64,000 nucleotides of DNA, taken from contig NZ_FUZQ01000005.1 in NCBI RefSeq assembly GCF_900167525.1, forward strand, positions 248,001 through 312,000, written 5' to 3'. Source of the stretch: Krasilnikoviella flava. GTDB lineage: Bacteria > Actinomycetota > Actinomycetes > Actinomycetales > Cellulomonadaceae. Of this stretch, positions 43,484 through 51,858 are shown one piece after another; positions within the stretch are counted from its first letter, which is position 1; each line of letters starts with the position of its first letter. The position numbers were made by a program, and so were the translations under genes. The notes beneath the pieces are model-generated. The model saw nothing but the letters and a program-made list of their open reading frames with translations, had not been told where the DNA came from and did not search any database.

Positions 43484-43489
43484 ACTGTA
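43484..43489 (-). promoter_or_regulatory. -10 element for ruvA
   Basis: TACAGT on the minus strand, 52-57 bases before the GTG, adjoining the LexA box. Confidence 0.5.
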
Positions 43490-43561
43490 ACAACCGGCGC
43501 CGACGCCGCCGGGCGCGACACGAGCGCCGGCTCGCGATCGCCGTCGACGTCGCCCGTCCGG

Positions 43562-44152
43562 TCAGCGAGAGGTCCGGGACGGCGCTCCGCGGTGCTTGCC
43601 CCGACGTGCGCTCTGCTCCGCCGCCGCCCATGCCCGCTGTGCGGGGGTGAGCTCGTGGCGCTCGCCACCCTGCAGGGCGCCCGCCGGGCGCCACAGGTGC
43701 GTCACCGCCAGGGCGAGCGCGTCCGCGGCGTCGGCGGGCCGCGGCAGGTCGTCGAGACCGAGGATCCGGGCGATCATGCGCTGCACCTGCTCCTTGCCCG
43801 CCCGGCCGGAGCCCGTCACGGCGGCCTTCACCTCGCTGGGCGTGTGCATGGCGACGGGGATCCCGCGCCGCGCGGCCGCGACCATCGCCAGCCCGGCCAC
43901 CTGGGCCGTGCCCATGACGGTGCCCAGGTTGTGCTGGGCGAAGACCCGCTCGACGGCCACGACGTCGGGGACGTGGCGGTCCAGCCACTCGTCGAGCCCG
44001 GAGGCGACGTGCAGGAGCCGCAGGTCGATGCTCGTGGCAGGGTCGCTGCCGACCACGCCCACGTCGACCAGTCGCGCGCGCCGGCCGGGCAACGAGTCCA
44101 CGACCCCGACACCGCACCGGGTCAGCCCCGGGTCCACCCCCAGCACGCGCAC
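43562..44152 (-). CDS. ruvC: Crossover junction endodeoxyribonuclease RuvC
   Basis: The 196-residue nuclease has [14 protein letters not shown] (first Asp), [24 protein letters not shown] (Glu region), [21 protein letters not shown] and [12 protein letters not shown] (late Asp and His region). It cuts Holliday junctions after RuvAB. GTG start, 47 bases after yebC. The 40-residue basic tail is longer than in E. coli. Confidence 0.95.
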   Translation of the reverse strand: MRVLGVDPGLTRCGVGVVDSLPGRRARLVDVGVVGSDPATSIDLRLLHVASGLDEWLDRHVPDVVAVERVFAQHNLGTVMGTAQVAGLAMVAAARRGIPVAMHTPSEVKAAVTGSGRAGKEQVQRMIARILGLDDLPRPADAADALALAVTHLWRPAGALQGGERHELTPAQRAWAAAEQSARRGKHRGAPSRTSR

Positions 44153-44199
44153 GTCGTCACCCTCTCACGCCGTGGGCCGATGACGTCCGAGGCGCACGG

Positions 44200-44958
44200 T
44201 CACTCCTCGTCGAGCGCCGCCATGACCTCGTCGGAGGCGTCGAAGTTCGCGTAGACGTTCTGCACGTCGTCGCTGTCCTCGAGCGCGTCGATGAGGCGCA
44301 GGATCTTGCGCGCGCCCTCGACGTCGACCTCGACCTCCATGGACGGGTGCCAGATGGAGTCGGCCGAGTCGTACTCGATGCCCGCCTCCTGGATGGCGGT
44401 GCGCACCGCGACGAGGTCGGTGGCCTCGCAGAGGACCTCGATGGCGTCGCCCTCGTCGCTGACGTCCTCGGCGCCGGCGTCGAGCGCCGCGAGCATGACG
44501 TCGTCCTCGGTCACGCCGTCGGCCTTGGGCACGACGACGAGGCCCTTGCGGGAGAACAGGTACGACACGGAACCCGGGTCGGCCAGGTTGCCGCCGTTGC
44601 GGCTGAACGCGAGGCGGACCTCGGAGGCGGCCCGGTTCTTGTTGTCCGTGAGGCACTCGACGAGGACCGCGATGCCGTTCGCGCCGTAGCCCTCGTACAT
44701 GATCGTCTGGTAGTCGACGGCGTCGGCGCCCTCGCCGGAGCCGCGCTTGAGCGCGCGGTCGATGTTGTCGTTCGGGACCGACGACTTCTTCGCCTTCTGG
44801 ACGGCGTCGAACAGCGTGGGGTTGCCCGCCAGGTCACCGCCCCCGGTGCGCGCGGCGACCTCGATGTTCTTGATCAGCTTCGCGAAGAGCTTGCCGCGCT
44901 TGGCGTCGATCGCGGCCTTCTTGTGCTTGGTCGTGGCCCACTTGGAGTGACCTGACAT
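44200..44958 (-). CDS. YebC/PmpR-family protein
   Basis: The 252-residue protein has [37 protein letters not shown], the diagnostic N-terminus, then [14 protein letters not shown] and [22 protein letters not shown]. The family includes transcription regulators and, more recently, proteins that help ribosomes at proline stretches. In actinobacteria it sits between pdxT and ruvC, as here. AGGAAG precedes the ATG; pdxT ends 7 bases upstream. Confidence 0.95.
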   Translation of the reverse strand: MSGHSKWATTKHKKAAIDAKRGKLFAKLIKNIEVAARTGGGDLAGNPTLFDAVQKAKKSSVPNDNIDRALKRGSGEGADAVDYQTIMYEGYGANGIAVLVECLTDNKNRAASEVRLAFSRNGGNLADPGSVSYLFSRKGLVVVPKADGVTEDDVMLAALDAGAEDVSDEGDAIEVLCEATDLVAVRTAIQEAGIEYDSADSIWHPSMEVEVDVEGARKILRLIDALEDSDDVQNVYANFDASDEVMAALDEE

Positions 44959-44965
44959 GCGCTTC

Positions 44966-45610
44966 CTAACTCCTTCGCGATGCTTGGACGATCCGGACGA
45001 ACAACCCGTGCAGTCGCGCGTCCCCCGTGATCTCCGGGTGGAACGCGGTGGCGAGCAGCCGTCCCTGACGTGCTGCGACGATCTTACCGGCGGCCGGCCC
45101 CACCGCGGATCCGTCCGCCCAGCGGTCGGGGATCCGGGAGAGCACCTCGACGCCCGGGCCCGCCTCCTCCACCCACGGGGCGCGGATGAACGCGGTGCGC
45201 ACCGGGCGCCCGCCTGGGACGTCGGAGACCCCCGCCACCTGCAGGTCCGCCTCGAAGGAGTCCACCTGGCGGCCGAACGCGTTGCGACGCACGACGACGT
45301 CCATGCCGCCGAGCGTGCGCTGGTCGGCCGTGCCGCCCTCGATGCGGTCGGCGAGCAGGATCATGCCCGCGCACGAGCCGAACACGGGCAGCCCTTCGCC
45401 GATGAGGCCCCGCAGCGGGTCGGCCAGCTCGAAGAGCCGCAGCAGCTTGTCGATCGTCGTCGACTCCCCGCCGGGCAGGACGAGCCCGTCCACCGCGTCG
45501 AGCTCGGCGGGGCGGCGCACCGCCACGGCACGCGCCCCTGCCTGCTCGAGGGCCGCGGCATGCTCGCGCACGTCGCCCTGCAGGGCGAGGACGCCGATCG
45601 TCGTGGTCAC
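44966..45610 (-). CDS. pdxT: Pyridoxal 5'-phosphate synthase glutaminase subunit PdxT
   Basis: The 214-residue glutaminase feeds ammonia to PdxS. It has LVLPGGEST (oxyanion), FGSCAGMIL with the catalytic Cys, [13 protein letters not shown] and ATAFHPEIT with the His-Glu pair. GTG start lies 6 bases after TACACT, so it has its own promoter. Its partner pdxS is 6 kb upstream, separated by the accessory block at 45.6-51.9 kb. Confidence 0.95.
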   Translation of the reverse strand: MTTTIGVLALQGDVREHAAALEQAGARAVAVRRPAELDAVDGLVLPGGESTTIDKLLRLFELADPLRGLIGEGLPVFGSCAGMILLADRIEGGTADQRTLGGMDVVVRRNAFGRQVDSFEADLQVAGVSDVPGGRPVRTAFIRAPWVEEAGPGVEVLSRIPDRWADGSAVGPAAGKIVAARQGRLLATAFHPEITGDARLHGLFVRIVQASRRS

Positions 45611-45616
45611 CGGGGC

Positions 45617-45622
45617 AGTGTA
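45617..45622 (-). promoter_or_regulatory. -10 element for pdxT
   Basis: TACACT on the minus strand, 6 bases before GTG 45610; leaderless layout. Confidence 0.55.
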
Positions 45623-45652
45623 GGGCCCCGGGTCTGCCCGCCCGGCGGCCGC

Positions 45653-46549
45653 TCAGCTGCACGTGCCGATCAGGCCCAGGGCGATGCTGTAGGTGCGGGG
45701 GTCCGACGGCACCGACGTCCAGACGACGCCGCCCGTGAAGACCCGCTCGGCGCGCACCCGTGCCGAGGCGTTCGCCGCGACGCCGGTCACCTGGTAGGTC
45801 GTGGTGCCCGCCGGGACCTGCACCGTGGCGGGTGTGGCTGCAGGGCCGAAGGTGAACTGGTACCGGCTCGCGCTGGGCACCGCCGTCCAGTTGAAGGTGA
45901 CGGACACCAGACCGAGCGCGCCGCACGAGAGAGCGGGGGCGGGGACGGTCCCCGCGCTCACCGCACCGCTCACGACGGTGCCCGTGTCGGTCCACGCCGT
46001 GCCCCCGAGCGACGCCGCGAGCGCCACGGACACGCCGCCCGCCTGCCCCTGCACCGTCGACGGTGCCGACGCGGAGAGCGCGACCGTCACGCACAGCGCG
46101 GCCGTCCCGCCCGCGGGGATGGTCGTGGAGGTGCCGTTGCCCGCGCCGCACCCGGTCCCGGTGTCGGCGGCGCCGAACGACGCGCTGGTGGTGAACGACG
46201 TGCCCAGGCTCCCGGTCCGCGTCGGAGTGACGGTCACCGTCGTCGGCCGCGAGCCGCCGTTGCGCACCGTGATGATCTCGGAGTCCCCGGACCCCGGCAC
46301 GGCCCCGGTGAGCCCCAGTGCGGGCGCCGTGACGCTGCCGCCGCGACCGACGAGCTCGTTGCCGAGGCCGACGACCTGGACGTCGACCGTGCCGGCCCGG
46401 ACGGCTGCGGTCGGGGCCGTCGCCGTGGCCTCGCCCTGCCACCAGGCCCACGCGACCCCGCCGCCCGCGAGCACGCCGACGAGCGCCACCACCGCCAGGA
46501 CCGCGACCCGGCGCATCCGCGCAGGGCGCCGGCCGGACCGTTCAGCCAC
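45653..46549 (-). CDS. Secreted protein with alternate-type signal peptide and Fn3-like end
   Basis: The 298-residue protein has a basic N-terminus and a hydrophobic segment (about 14-36), followed by WAWWQGEATATAPTAAVRAGTVDV. This resembles the W-(x)n-TATAP-AG-T/L pattern after the signal peptides of SipW-processed proteins. The rest is Thr/Ser/Gly-rich beta sequence, with a C-terminal 90-residue part (SVTFNWTAVPSASRYQFTF...) like a fibronectin type III fold. It is the last gene of a four-gene cluster and overlaps the LPRTG gene by 8 bases. Probably a surface or matrix component; function unknown. Confidence 0.6.
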   Translation of the reverse strand: MAERSGRRPARMRRVAVLAVVALVGVLAGGGVAWAWWQGEATATAPTAAVRAGTVDVQVVGLGNELVGRGGSVTAPALGLTGAVPGSGDSEIITVRNGGSRPTTVTVTPTRTGSLGTSFTTSASFGAADTGTGCGAGNGTSTTIPAGGTAALCVTVALSASAPSTVQGQAGGVSVALAASLGGTAWTDTGTVVSGAVSAGTVPAPALSCGALGLVSVTFNWTAVPSASRYQFTFGPAATPATVQVPAGTTTYQVTGVAANASARVRAERVFTGGVVWTSVPSDPRTYSIALGLIGTCS

Positions 46550-47273
46550 GGCGTCCCTCCCTCGCCGCGACCGCCCACCGCAGCAGCGCGCCCAGCAGGA
46601 CCGCGCCGGCCGCGACCAGGAGCGGCACCGCCGGGGACCCGCCGGTGCGCGGGAGGACGGCGGCGCGCGCGCCGTCGCCCGGCGCCGGCTCGTCGCGCGG
46701 GCGCTCGCCCGCTGCCGGCTGTTCGCCCACGAGGGTCACCACGACGTCGAGGGGCACGGTCGCGCCCTGGGTGTCGTCGCCCGCCGACGCGGCGAGGGTC
46801 ACCTCGAGCGCCACCGGGAGCACCTCGGACTCGGCGAGCCGTACGGGCACCGGCCGCCCGGCGGCCGTCCACGGGTCGCCGCCGGGTCGCACCCGGACGC
46901 GCAGGGCGCGGGCGAGCGCCCCGGCGGCGTCGCCCGCCCCCGCCCCCAGGGCCACGGCCACCTGGCCGCTGGCCGTGCCGCGCCTGTCGTTGCGCACCAG
47001 CAGCACCGAGCTCCGCGTCTCCCCCGGCACCCACGGCGAGGCCTCGAACAGCGCCACCTCCAGGTCGTCCGACCACCTGCGGCCGTCCACGCTGAGCGCG
47101 ACGCCCCCGTCGGGGTCCCCTCCCGCGGACGGGACGGCACCGGCTGCGGCCGGGGCCACCGGGAGGAGGAACGCGCCCGAGGCCACGACCGCGGCCAGGG
47201 TCCGCGCGGACGTCGCCCCGCGCCCGCGATGACGGGGCCGCGGCGGGGACGGGACTGCGCGCGCCGCGCTCAC
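46542..47273 (-). CDS. LPXTG-type cell-wall anchored protein
   Basis: The 243-residue protein has a long basic N-terminal region and signal peptide (cleavage likely after about residue 45), a beta-rich middle (VRNDRRGTASGQVAV... LEVTLAASAGD) and a complete sortase signal: LPRTG (207-211), hydrophobic segment (about 216-234) and basic tail REGRRG. No sortase gene is in the window. The GTG start overlaps the signal peptidase stop (GTGA), placing it in the same operon. Confidence 0.72.
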   Translation of the reverse strand: MSAARAVPSPPRPRHRGRGATSARTLAAVVASGAFLLPVAPAAAGAVPSAGGDPDGGVALSVDGRRWSDDLEVALFEASPWVPGETRSSVLLVRNDRRGTASGQVAVALGAGAGDAAGALARALRVRVRPGGDPWTAAGRPVPVRLAESEVLPVALEVTLAASAGDDTQGATVPLDVVVTLVGEQPAAGERPRDEPAPGDGARAAVLPRTGGSPAVPLLVAAGAVLLGALLRWAVAAREGRRG

Positions 47274-47923
47274 CGCACCGGCTCCCGGTCCGAGGTGGGC
47301 ACCGTGGGACTCGTCGCGCCGGGCGGCGACTCCTGCTCAGGCCACCAGGTCTCCAGGCCCGGCGACGGCTCCTCTCCCTTCCGGGAGCGCCGCTCCCGGA
47401 CCTCCCCCGCGACGAGCCACCCGGCGTACCCGAGCAGGAGGACGGCCGCGGCGGTCGTGATCGCCTGCCGCAGCTGCGGCGACCCCAGGCCCATGACGCG
47501 TCCGAGCTGCGGCACGGCGTACCAGAGCACGCCCCGCACCTGCACGGCGCGCACCGGCCGGGGGTCGGCGACCTCGTTGGCGTCGCCCCGCGTCACCAGG
47601 GTGCGCTCGCCGTCGGCCGTCGTGCCGAGCCCGACGACGCGATGGGTCACGACCGTCGGGTCGCCGGAGCGCAGCTGGTAGGTGACCACGTCTCCGGTCG
47701 CGATCTCGTCGGGGGCGACGGGGCGCACGACGACGAGCGTCCCGACGGCCAGCGCCGGGCTCATCGAGCCCGTGGCCACCCCGTACGGGACGCCGCCACC
47801 CAGGCGCGGGACCACGACGACGAGCAGCAGCGCGCCGCCGGCGACCAGCAGGACGAGCCCGGCGAGCACCCGCCCGAGGACGCGCCGCGCGCTGCGGACC
47901 GGCCGCGTGGGTGCCGGGTCCAC
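47270..47923 (-). CDS. Signal peptidase I, SipW type
   Basis: The 217-residue protein has a membrane helix (about 18-38), the catalytic Ser53 in ATGSMSPAL, and His94 in VTHRVVG in the place where ordinary bacterial enzymes have Lys. That Ser-His arrangement defines SipW/ER-type signal peptidases. A conserved RGDAN follows, and a second membrane helix lies at about 155-172. It is flanked by two proteins with alternate-type signal peptides, which are its likely substrates. Confidence 0.85.
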   Translation of the reverse strand: MDPAPTRPVRSARRVLGRVLAGLVLLVAGGALLLVVVVPRLGGGVPYGVATGSMSPALAVGTLVVVRPVAPDEIATGDVVTYQLRSGDPTVVTHRVVGLGTTADGERTLVTRGDANEVADPRPVRAVQVRGVLWYAVPQLGRVMGLGSPQLRQAITTAAAVLLLGYAGWLVAGEVRERRSRKGEEPSPGLETWWPEQESPPGATSPTVPTSDREPVR

Positions 47924-47930
47924 GGCGGGC

Positions 47931-48473
47931 TCAGGGCGTGGGGACGACGTGCGCCTGCGTGACCTGCACCGTCACGTCGTCGAGCGCGGCCGTCAGCCCC
48001 TGGGTGTCGTTCGTCGCGGCCGTGTCGAAGGCGGCCTCGAGGTTCACGACGAGCGAGTCCGTCTCGCCGACCGGGACGGGATCGGTGAGCGGGAGCGTCA
48101 GCGTCTCATCCCCCAGGGTCGCCGAGGTCAGGCTCAGGTCGAGAGCGCCGGTGAGGGCGTTCTCCGCGGTCCACGTCGGAGAGGAGACCGTGATCTCGCC
48201 GAGCGCGAGGTGGTCGCCGGTGCCCCCGATCGCCAGGGAGCAGGTGGTCGTGACCGTGTCGCCCGGCACGATGCCGTCCGTCACGGCGCCGCCTCCGTCG
48301 AGGGTCCACTCCCCGCACGCGCCGTCGCTCATCGTCAGTGTCCCCGCGGTGACGTCCGGCCCGGTGGCCGTCCCCTGCGCGGTCCAGTAGGCGATCGTCT
48401 GGGCCCCGCCGACCAGCAGGACGGCGGCACCTCCCACAGCGATCGCGGCCTTCGTCAGTCGGTTCACGTCCAT
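47931..48473 (-). CDS. TasA/CalY-like protein with alternate-type (SipW) signal peptide
   Basis: The 180-residue protein starts NRLTKAAIAVGGAAVLLVGG then AQTIAYWTAQGTATGPDVTAGTL, matching the alternate signal peptide family found next to SipW in actinobacteria. The mature part is acidic, Thr-rich beta sequence of about 145 residues. In Bacillus such proteins form biofilm fibres; here that role is inference. ATG 48473 is used, but GTG 48467 has better spacing to the G-run upstream. It heads the four-gene cluster. Confidence 0.75.
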   Translation of the reverse strand: MDVNRLTKAAIAVGGAAVLLVGGAQTIAYWTAQGTATGPDVTAGTLTMSDGACGEWTLDGGGAVTDGIVPGDTVTTTCSLAIGGTGDHLALGEITVSSPTWTAENALTGALDLSLTSATLGDETLTLPLTDPVPVGETDSLVVNLEAAFDTAATNDTQGLTAALDDVTVQVTQAHVVPTP

Positions 48474-48510
48474 GCCCCCCCGGGTCTGTCGCGCGCCCGC
48501 ACGCCGATGT

Positions 48511-48528
48511 GCGTGACGCGTCTCACGC
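48511..48528 (-). promoter_or_regulatory. CRP/GlxR-like palindrome upstream of the TasA-like cluster
   Basis: GCGTGA-N6-TCACGC contains the GTGA-N6-TCAC core of CRP-family sites. It lies 38-55 bases before the TasA-like start. Confidence 0.45.
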
Positions 48529-48569
48529 CGACGGTAACCAACGGATGCCCTGGGCGCGCGTCGTGCGCG

Positions 48570-48634
48570 CAGGGTCAGCGGGCAGGGTCAGCGGGCAGGG
48601 TCAGCGGGCAGGGTCAGCGGGCAGGGTCAGCGGG
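48570..48634. repeat. Five perfect tandem copies of a 13-base unit
   Basis: CAGGGTCAGCGGG is repeated five times without mismatch, followed by a partial unit. The array covers the stop codon of the NUDIX gene and fills part of the upstream region of the TasA-like cluster. As 13 is not a multiple of three, each strand of the array offers a TGA in all frames on the minus strand. Confidence 0.95.
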
Positions 48635-49202
48635 CAGCGGTGCCCAGCTCCTCAGGGTCGGAGGGCTCGTCGTCGTGCTGGGTGCCGAGGTGGCGCACGG
48701 TGCCGTCCCACCCGCGGACGAGGGCGTCGACGACGTCCGGCAGGACGGTCGGGAACACCTCGCGCGTCTCGGCCCGCAGCTCTGCGACGGTCAGCCAGCG
48801 CATCTCGTCGAGCACGTCCCGCTCCTCAGGGGTCCACCCGGCGTCCGTCGGCTCGTGGCCGCCGTCCACGCGGGCGAGGAAGAAGACCTCCTGCTGCCGG
48901 CACGTCTCCGCGAAGAAGTGGAAGAACGCGTCGCGGGTCAGGACGGGGCCCACGAGGTCGTCGGGCGCGAGCACGAGTCCCGCCTCCTCGCGCAGCTCGC
49001 GCAGCGCGGCGTCGACCTCGCTCTCGCCGGCGTCGATGCCGCCGCCGACGGTGAACCACCACGACCGCTCGGGCTGGTCGGCGTCGTGCCCGCGCACCAG
49101 GAGCACCCGGTCCGCGTCGTCGAGCACGATGACGCGCGCGGCGCGCCGTTGGCGCAGCCCGTCCGGCCCTACCGCCCAGTCGTCCCCGAGGGCGGGGGTC
49201 AC
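48627..49202 (-). CDS. NUDIX hydrolase
   Basis: The 191-residue protein has the Nudix box GGGIDAGESEVDAALRELREEAGL, preceded by VIVLDDADRVLLVRGHD. The family cleaves nucleoside-diphosphate-linked compounds; the substrate is not clear. GTG 49202 was chosen because the Nudix fold starts soon after and it overlaps (GTGA) the stop of a pdxS-derived peptide frame. The stop codon lies within the 13-base repeat array. Confidence 0.83.
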   Translation of the reverse strand: MTPALGDDWAVGPDGLRQRRAARVIVLDDADRVLLVRGHDADQPERSWWFTVGGGIDAGESEVDAALRELREEAGLVLAPDDLVGPVLTRDAFFHFFAETCRQQEVFFLARVDGGHEPTDAGWTPEERDVLDEMRWLTVAELRAETREVFPTVLPDVVDALVRGWDGTVRHLGTQHDDEPSDPEELGTAAR

Positions 49203-49288
49203 CAGCCCCGCTCCGCCAGGCGCACGGGCGCCGGCTCGGCCTCGACGACGATGCCGTGGTTCACGGCTGACGGGGAACGTGCATCCAT
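49199..49288 (-). pseudogene. pdxS 3'-end remnant, now a 29-codon leader frame before the NUDIX gene
   Basis: The last 18 codons read [18 protein letters not shown], identical to the PdxS C-terminus except one residue, and end in TGA. At base level 48 of 57 positions match pdxS (51859-51915). After the shared 21-base core, differences within the coding codons are all synonymous. Upstream it reads in frame to ATG 49288, which lies 7 bases after TACCAT. It could be translated and coupled to NUDIX, but as PdxS it is only a tail. Confidence 0.8.
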
Positions 49289-49295
49289 GGTGCCC

Positions 49296-49301
49296 ATGGT
49301 A
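49296..49301 (-). promoter_or_regulatory. -10 element before the pdxS remnant/NUDIX unit
   Basis: TACCAT on the minus strand, 7 bases before ATG 49288; leaderless layout. Confidence 0.45.
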
Positions 49302-49327
49302 GCCACGGGACCAAGGGAGCCCCGCTC

Positions 49328-51844
49328 TCACCGGCGAGGCTTCACTCGCTTGGTCGGGAGGGCGGTGAGTGGATCCTCCGGCCACGGATGGCGAGGGTAG
49401 CGGGCTCGCAGGTCGGCTCGGACCCGGGGATAGCCCTGCCTCCAGAAGGAGGCGAGATCGCTCGTGATCGCGACCGGACGTCGTGCGGGCGACAGCAGGT
49501 GCAGGACGACCGGGACACGACCGTCCGCGACGGCCGGAGTCACGGTCCAGCCGAAGACCTCCTGCAGCTTCACTGCAAGGACCGGCGGCTCGACACCGTC
49601 GTACGCGAGTCGGACCTCGGAGCCCGACGGGACCTGGAGCCGTTCCGGTGCCAGTTCACCGAACCGGGCTGCCGTGGGCCAAGGCAGGAGTCGCCGGAGC
49701 GCCGATGCCACGTCGATGCGGGCAAGATCGCGCGAGCCTCGCACCGAGGCGAGCTCGGTACCCAGCCATCCGTCGAGATCGGCCAGCAGCGCCTCGTCGT
49801 CGACCGCAGGCCACGGGGCCCCGAGGTGGGCGTGACAGAACGCGAGCCGCTCCCGCAGGGCGAGTGCTGCCTCTGGCCAGCGCAGCACGGACAGTCCGCT
49901 GCGCCGGACACCGTCGCGGACGGCCGCTTGGAGGAGCAGCCGGTCGGGGTTCGCCAGCGGGACGTCGCCCAGCACTATCGCGCCGAGCGCCTCGACACGC
50001 CGCGTCACGATCCGGCCGTCGTCCCAGCGGATCTGGTCGGTGGTCGACACGAGGTCGCCTGCGATGTCTCGCGCGGTCCGCTCATCGATCGGCGCCGCGG
50101 CACGGATCCTGGCGTCGGCGCGACCGGGAGCCCGGTCAGCGACCGCGATCGCCAGCCAGGTCGTGTTCCGCAACGGCGAGTGCAGATCCAGCGCGGCACC
50201 CGTACCACCCGACATCTGGTACGTCGCCGAGTCGGTCCCCCGGGCCCGCGCGATCCGATCCGGGTACGCCAGCCCCGCCACGATCCCCACCGCGAGATCG
50301 TCCGGTACTCCGTGCGCCCCACGCCCACCCGACGGGCCGCCGGTCGTCGTTCCTCGGCCGAGGCGCTTCGTCTCTTCTCGCCAGCGGGCCGTCGCGCCGC
50401 GGTCCTCACCACGGCGGAGGGCCCGCAGGCGGGCCGGCAGATCATCGCCGACGTTGCGGCCCACGTCGTCCGAGAGCATCGCGACGATCTCGCGTGCCCG
50501 GTCGGCGCCGACCCGCGGGGCCCCGTCCAGCAGCGCACGCGCCAGGCGAGGATGCGCCCCGATCGCCCTCATCCGCCGGCCCCGCTCGGTGATCCGGCCG
50601 CCGTCGTCCAGGGCATCGATGCGGCGCAGCAGCTCGGTGGCCGCGGTCATCGCCGGCGCCGGCGGCGCCTCGAGCAACGTCAGACCGGCACCAGCAGGGG
50701 CACCCCACGCCGCGAGGTCGAGGGCGAAGGCTGCCAGGTCGGCGATCGCGATCTCCGGCGCCGCATGATCGTCGAGACGCGCGTGGTCGGTGACGGACCA
50801 GCACCGATAGACCCGGCCGGGCGCCTCCCGCCCGGCGCGACCTGCTCGTTGGTCGGCCGACGATCTCGAGACCCGGCAGGTGACCAACGTCCCGAGACCA
50901 CGGGACTGATCGGTCCGCGGCTCCCGGGCAAGACCCGCGTCGACCACGACCCTGACCCCGGGCACGGTCAGCGAGCTCTCCGCCACCGACGTCGTCACCA
51001 CGATCCGACGCACGGCGGACGGCGCCAACGCGCGCTCCTGTTCGGCCCTCGACTGGCGACCGAACAACGGCAGGACATTCTGACCGGCCAACCGGCGAGT
51101 CATGCCGTTGATCTCGGCCTCCCCCGGGACGAACACGAGGATGTCGCCGTCGTTCTCCGTCAGTGCGCGCCGGACGACGGTCGCGACATGATCCAGCAGG
51201 CGCGGGTCGACGCGACCACCGGGAAGCAGCGGCGTGGGCAACGGTGGTGGAGCCCACTCGGTCGCCACGTCGAACAGCGCGGCGGACGCCGTGATCACGG
51301 GTGCGGGTACGTCCGCGCCGAGTGCGCGGCTCAGCCTGGCCGTGTCCGCCGTGGCCGAGGTCGCGACGATGGCCAGGTCGTCCCGAAGATTCGCCCGGAT
51401 GTCGACGCAGAGCGCGAGCAGCAGGTCGGCATCCAGGTGCCGCTCGTGGCACTCGTCGATCACGATCGCCGTGACACCTGGCAGCTCCGGGTCCTGCTGC
51501 AGCCGTCGCACGAGGAGCCCTGTCGTCACCACCTCGACGCGGAGTCCCTTGCCGCCGGTGCGCTCACCTCGCATCGCGTAGCCGATCCGCTGTCCGAGCG
51601 GCTCGCCTGCCAGCATCGCCAGCCGGGTCGCAGCCGCGCGGGTAGCCATCCGTCGCGGCTCGGCGACGATGATCGTGCCCCCGAGCGCGTCGCCCAGAGC
51701 AAGCGGCAACAAGGAGGTCTTCCCTGACCCTGGCGGCGCGACCAGCACCGCGGCGCCGCGGGACCGCACCGCATCGACGGTGGCAGGCAGGACCGCCCGG
51801 ACAGGCAGATCCGCACCTGGCACCGACGGTTCAGGCAGCAGCAC
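49328..51844 (-). CDS. hrpB: ATP-dependent helicase HrpB
   Basis: The 838-residue DEAH-type helicase has Walker A APPGSGKTSLLPLALG, the DECHERH box, SATAD (motif III), VFVPGEAEI, TTSVAESSLTVPGV and QRAGRAGREAPGRVYR (motif VI), then the HA2-like and HrpB C-terminal domains. The length is right for full HrpB, whose RNA role is poorly known. GTG start, 14 bases after pdxS. Rough counts on three lines give 67-73% GC against 77-82% in two neighbouring lines, and the gene lies between duplicated pdxS ends, so acquisition is likely. Confidence 0.9.
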   Translation of the reverse strand: MLLPEPSVPGADLPVRAVLPATVDAVRSRGAAVLVAPPGSGKTSLLPLALGDALGGTIIVAEPRRMATRAAATRLAMLAGEPLGQRIGYAMRGERTGGKGLRVEVVTTGLLVRRLQQDPELPGVTAIVIDECHERHLDADLLLALCVDIRANLRDDLAIVATSATADTARLSRALGADVPAPVITASAALFDVATEWAPPPLPTPLLPGGRVDPRLLDHVATVVRRALTENDGDILVFVPGEAEINGMTRRLAGQNVLPLFGRQSRAEQERALAPSAVRRIVVTTSVAESSLTVPGVRVVVDAGLAREPRTDQSRGLGTLVTCRVSRSSADQRAGRAGREAPGRVYRCWSVTDHARLDDHAAPEIAIADLAAFALDLAAWGAPAGAGLTLLEAPPAPAMTAATELLRRIDALDDGGRITERGRRMRAIGAHPRLARALLDGAPRVGADRAREIVAMLSDDVGRNVGDDLPARLRALRRGEDRGATARWREETKRLGRGTTTGGPSGGRGAHGVPDDLAVGIVAGLAYPDRIARARGTDSATYQMSGGTGAALDLHSPLRNTTWLAIAVADRAPGRADARIRAAAPIDERTARDIAGDLVSTTDQIRWDDGRIVTRRVEALGAIVLGDVPLANPDRLLLQAAVRDGVRRSGLSVLRWPEAALALRERLAFCHAHLGAPWPAVDDEALLADLDGWLGTELASVRGSRDLARIDVASALRRLLPWPTAARFGELAPERLQVPSGSEVRLAYDGVEPPVLAVKLQEVFGWTVTPAVADGRVPVVLHLLSPARRPVAITSDLASFWRQGYPRVRADLRARYPRHPWPEDPLTALPTKRVKPRR

Positions 51845-51858
51845 GCCTCGCCTTCGGT

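Noticed and set aside
48570-48634. Possible CRISPR array
   Set aside because: The 13-base units are directly joined with no spacers.
49328-51844. hrpB as a decayed gene
   Set aside because: All helicase motifs and the C-terminal domain are present in one open frame of normal length.
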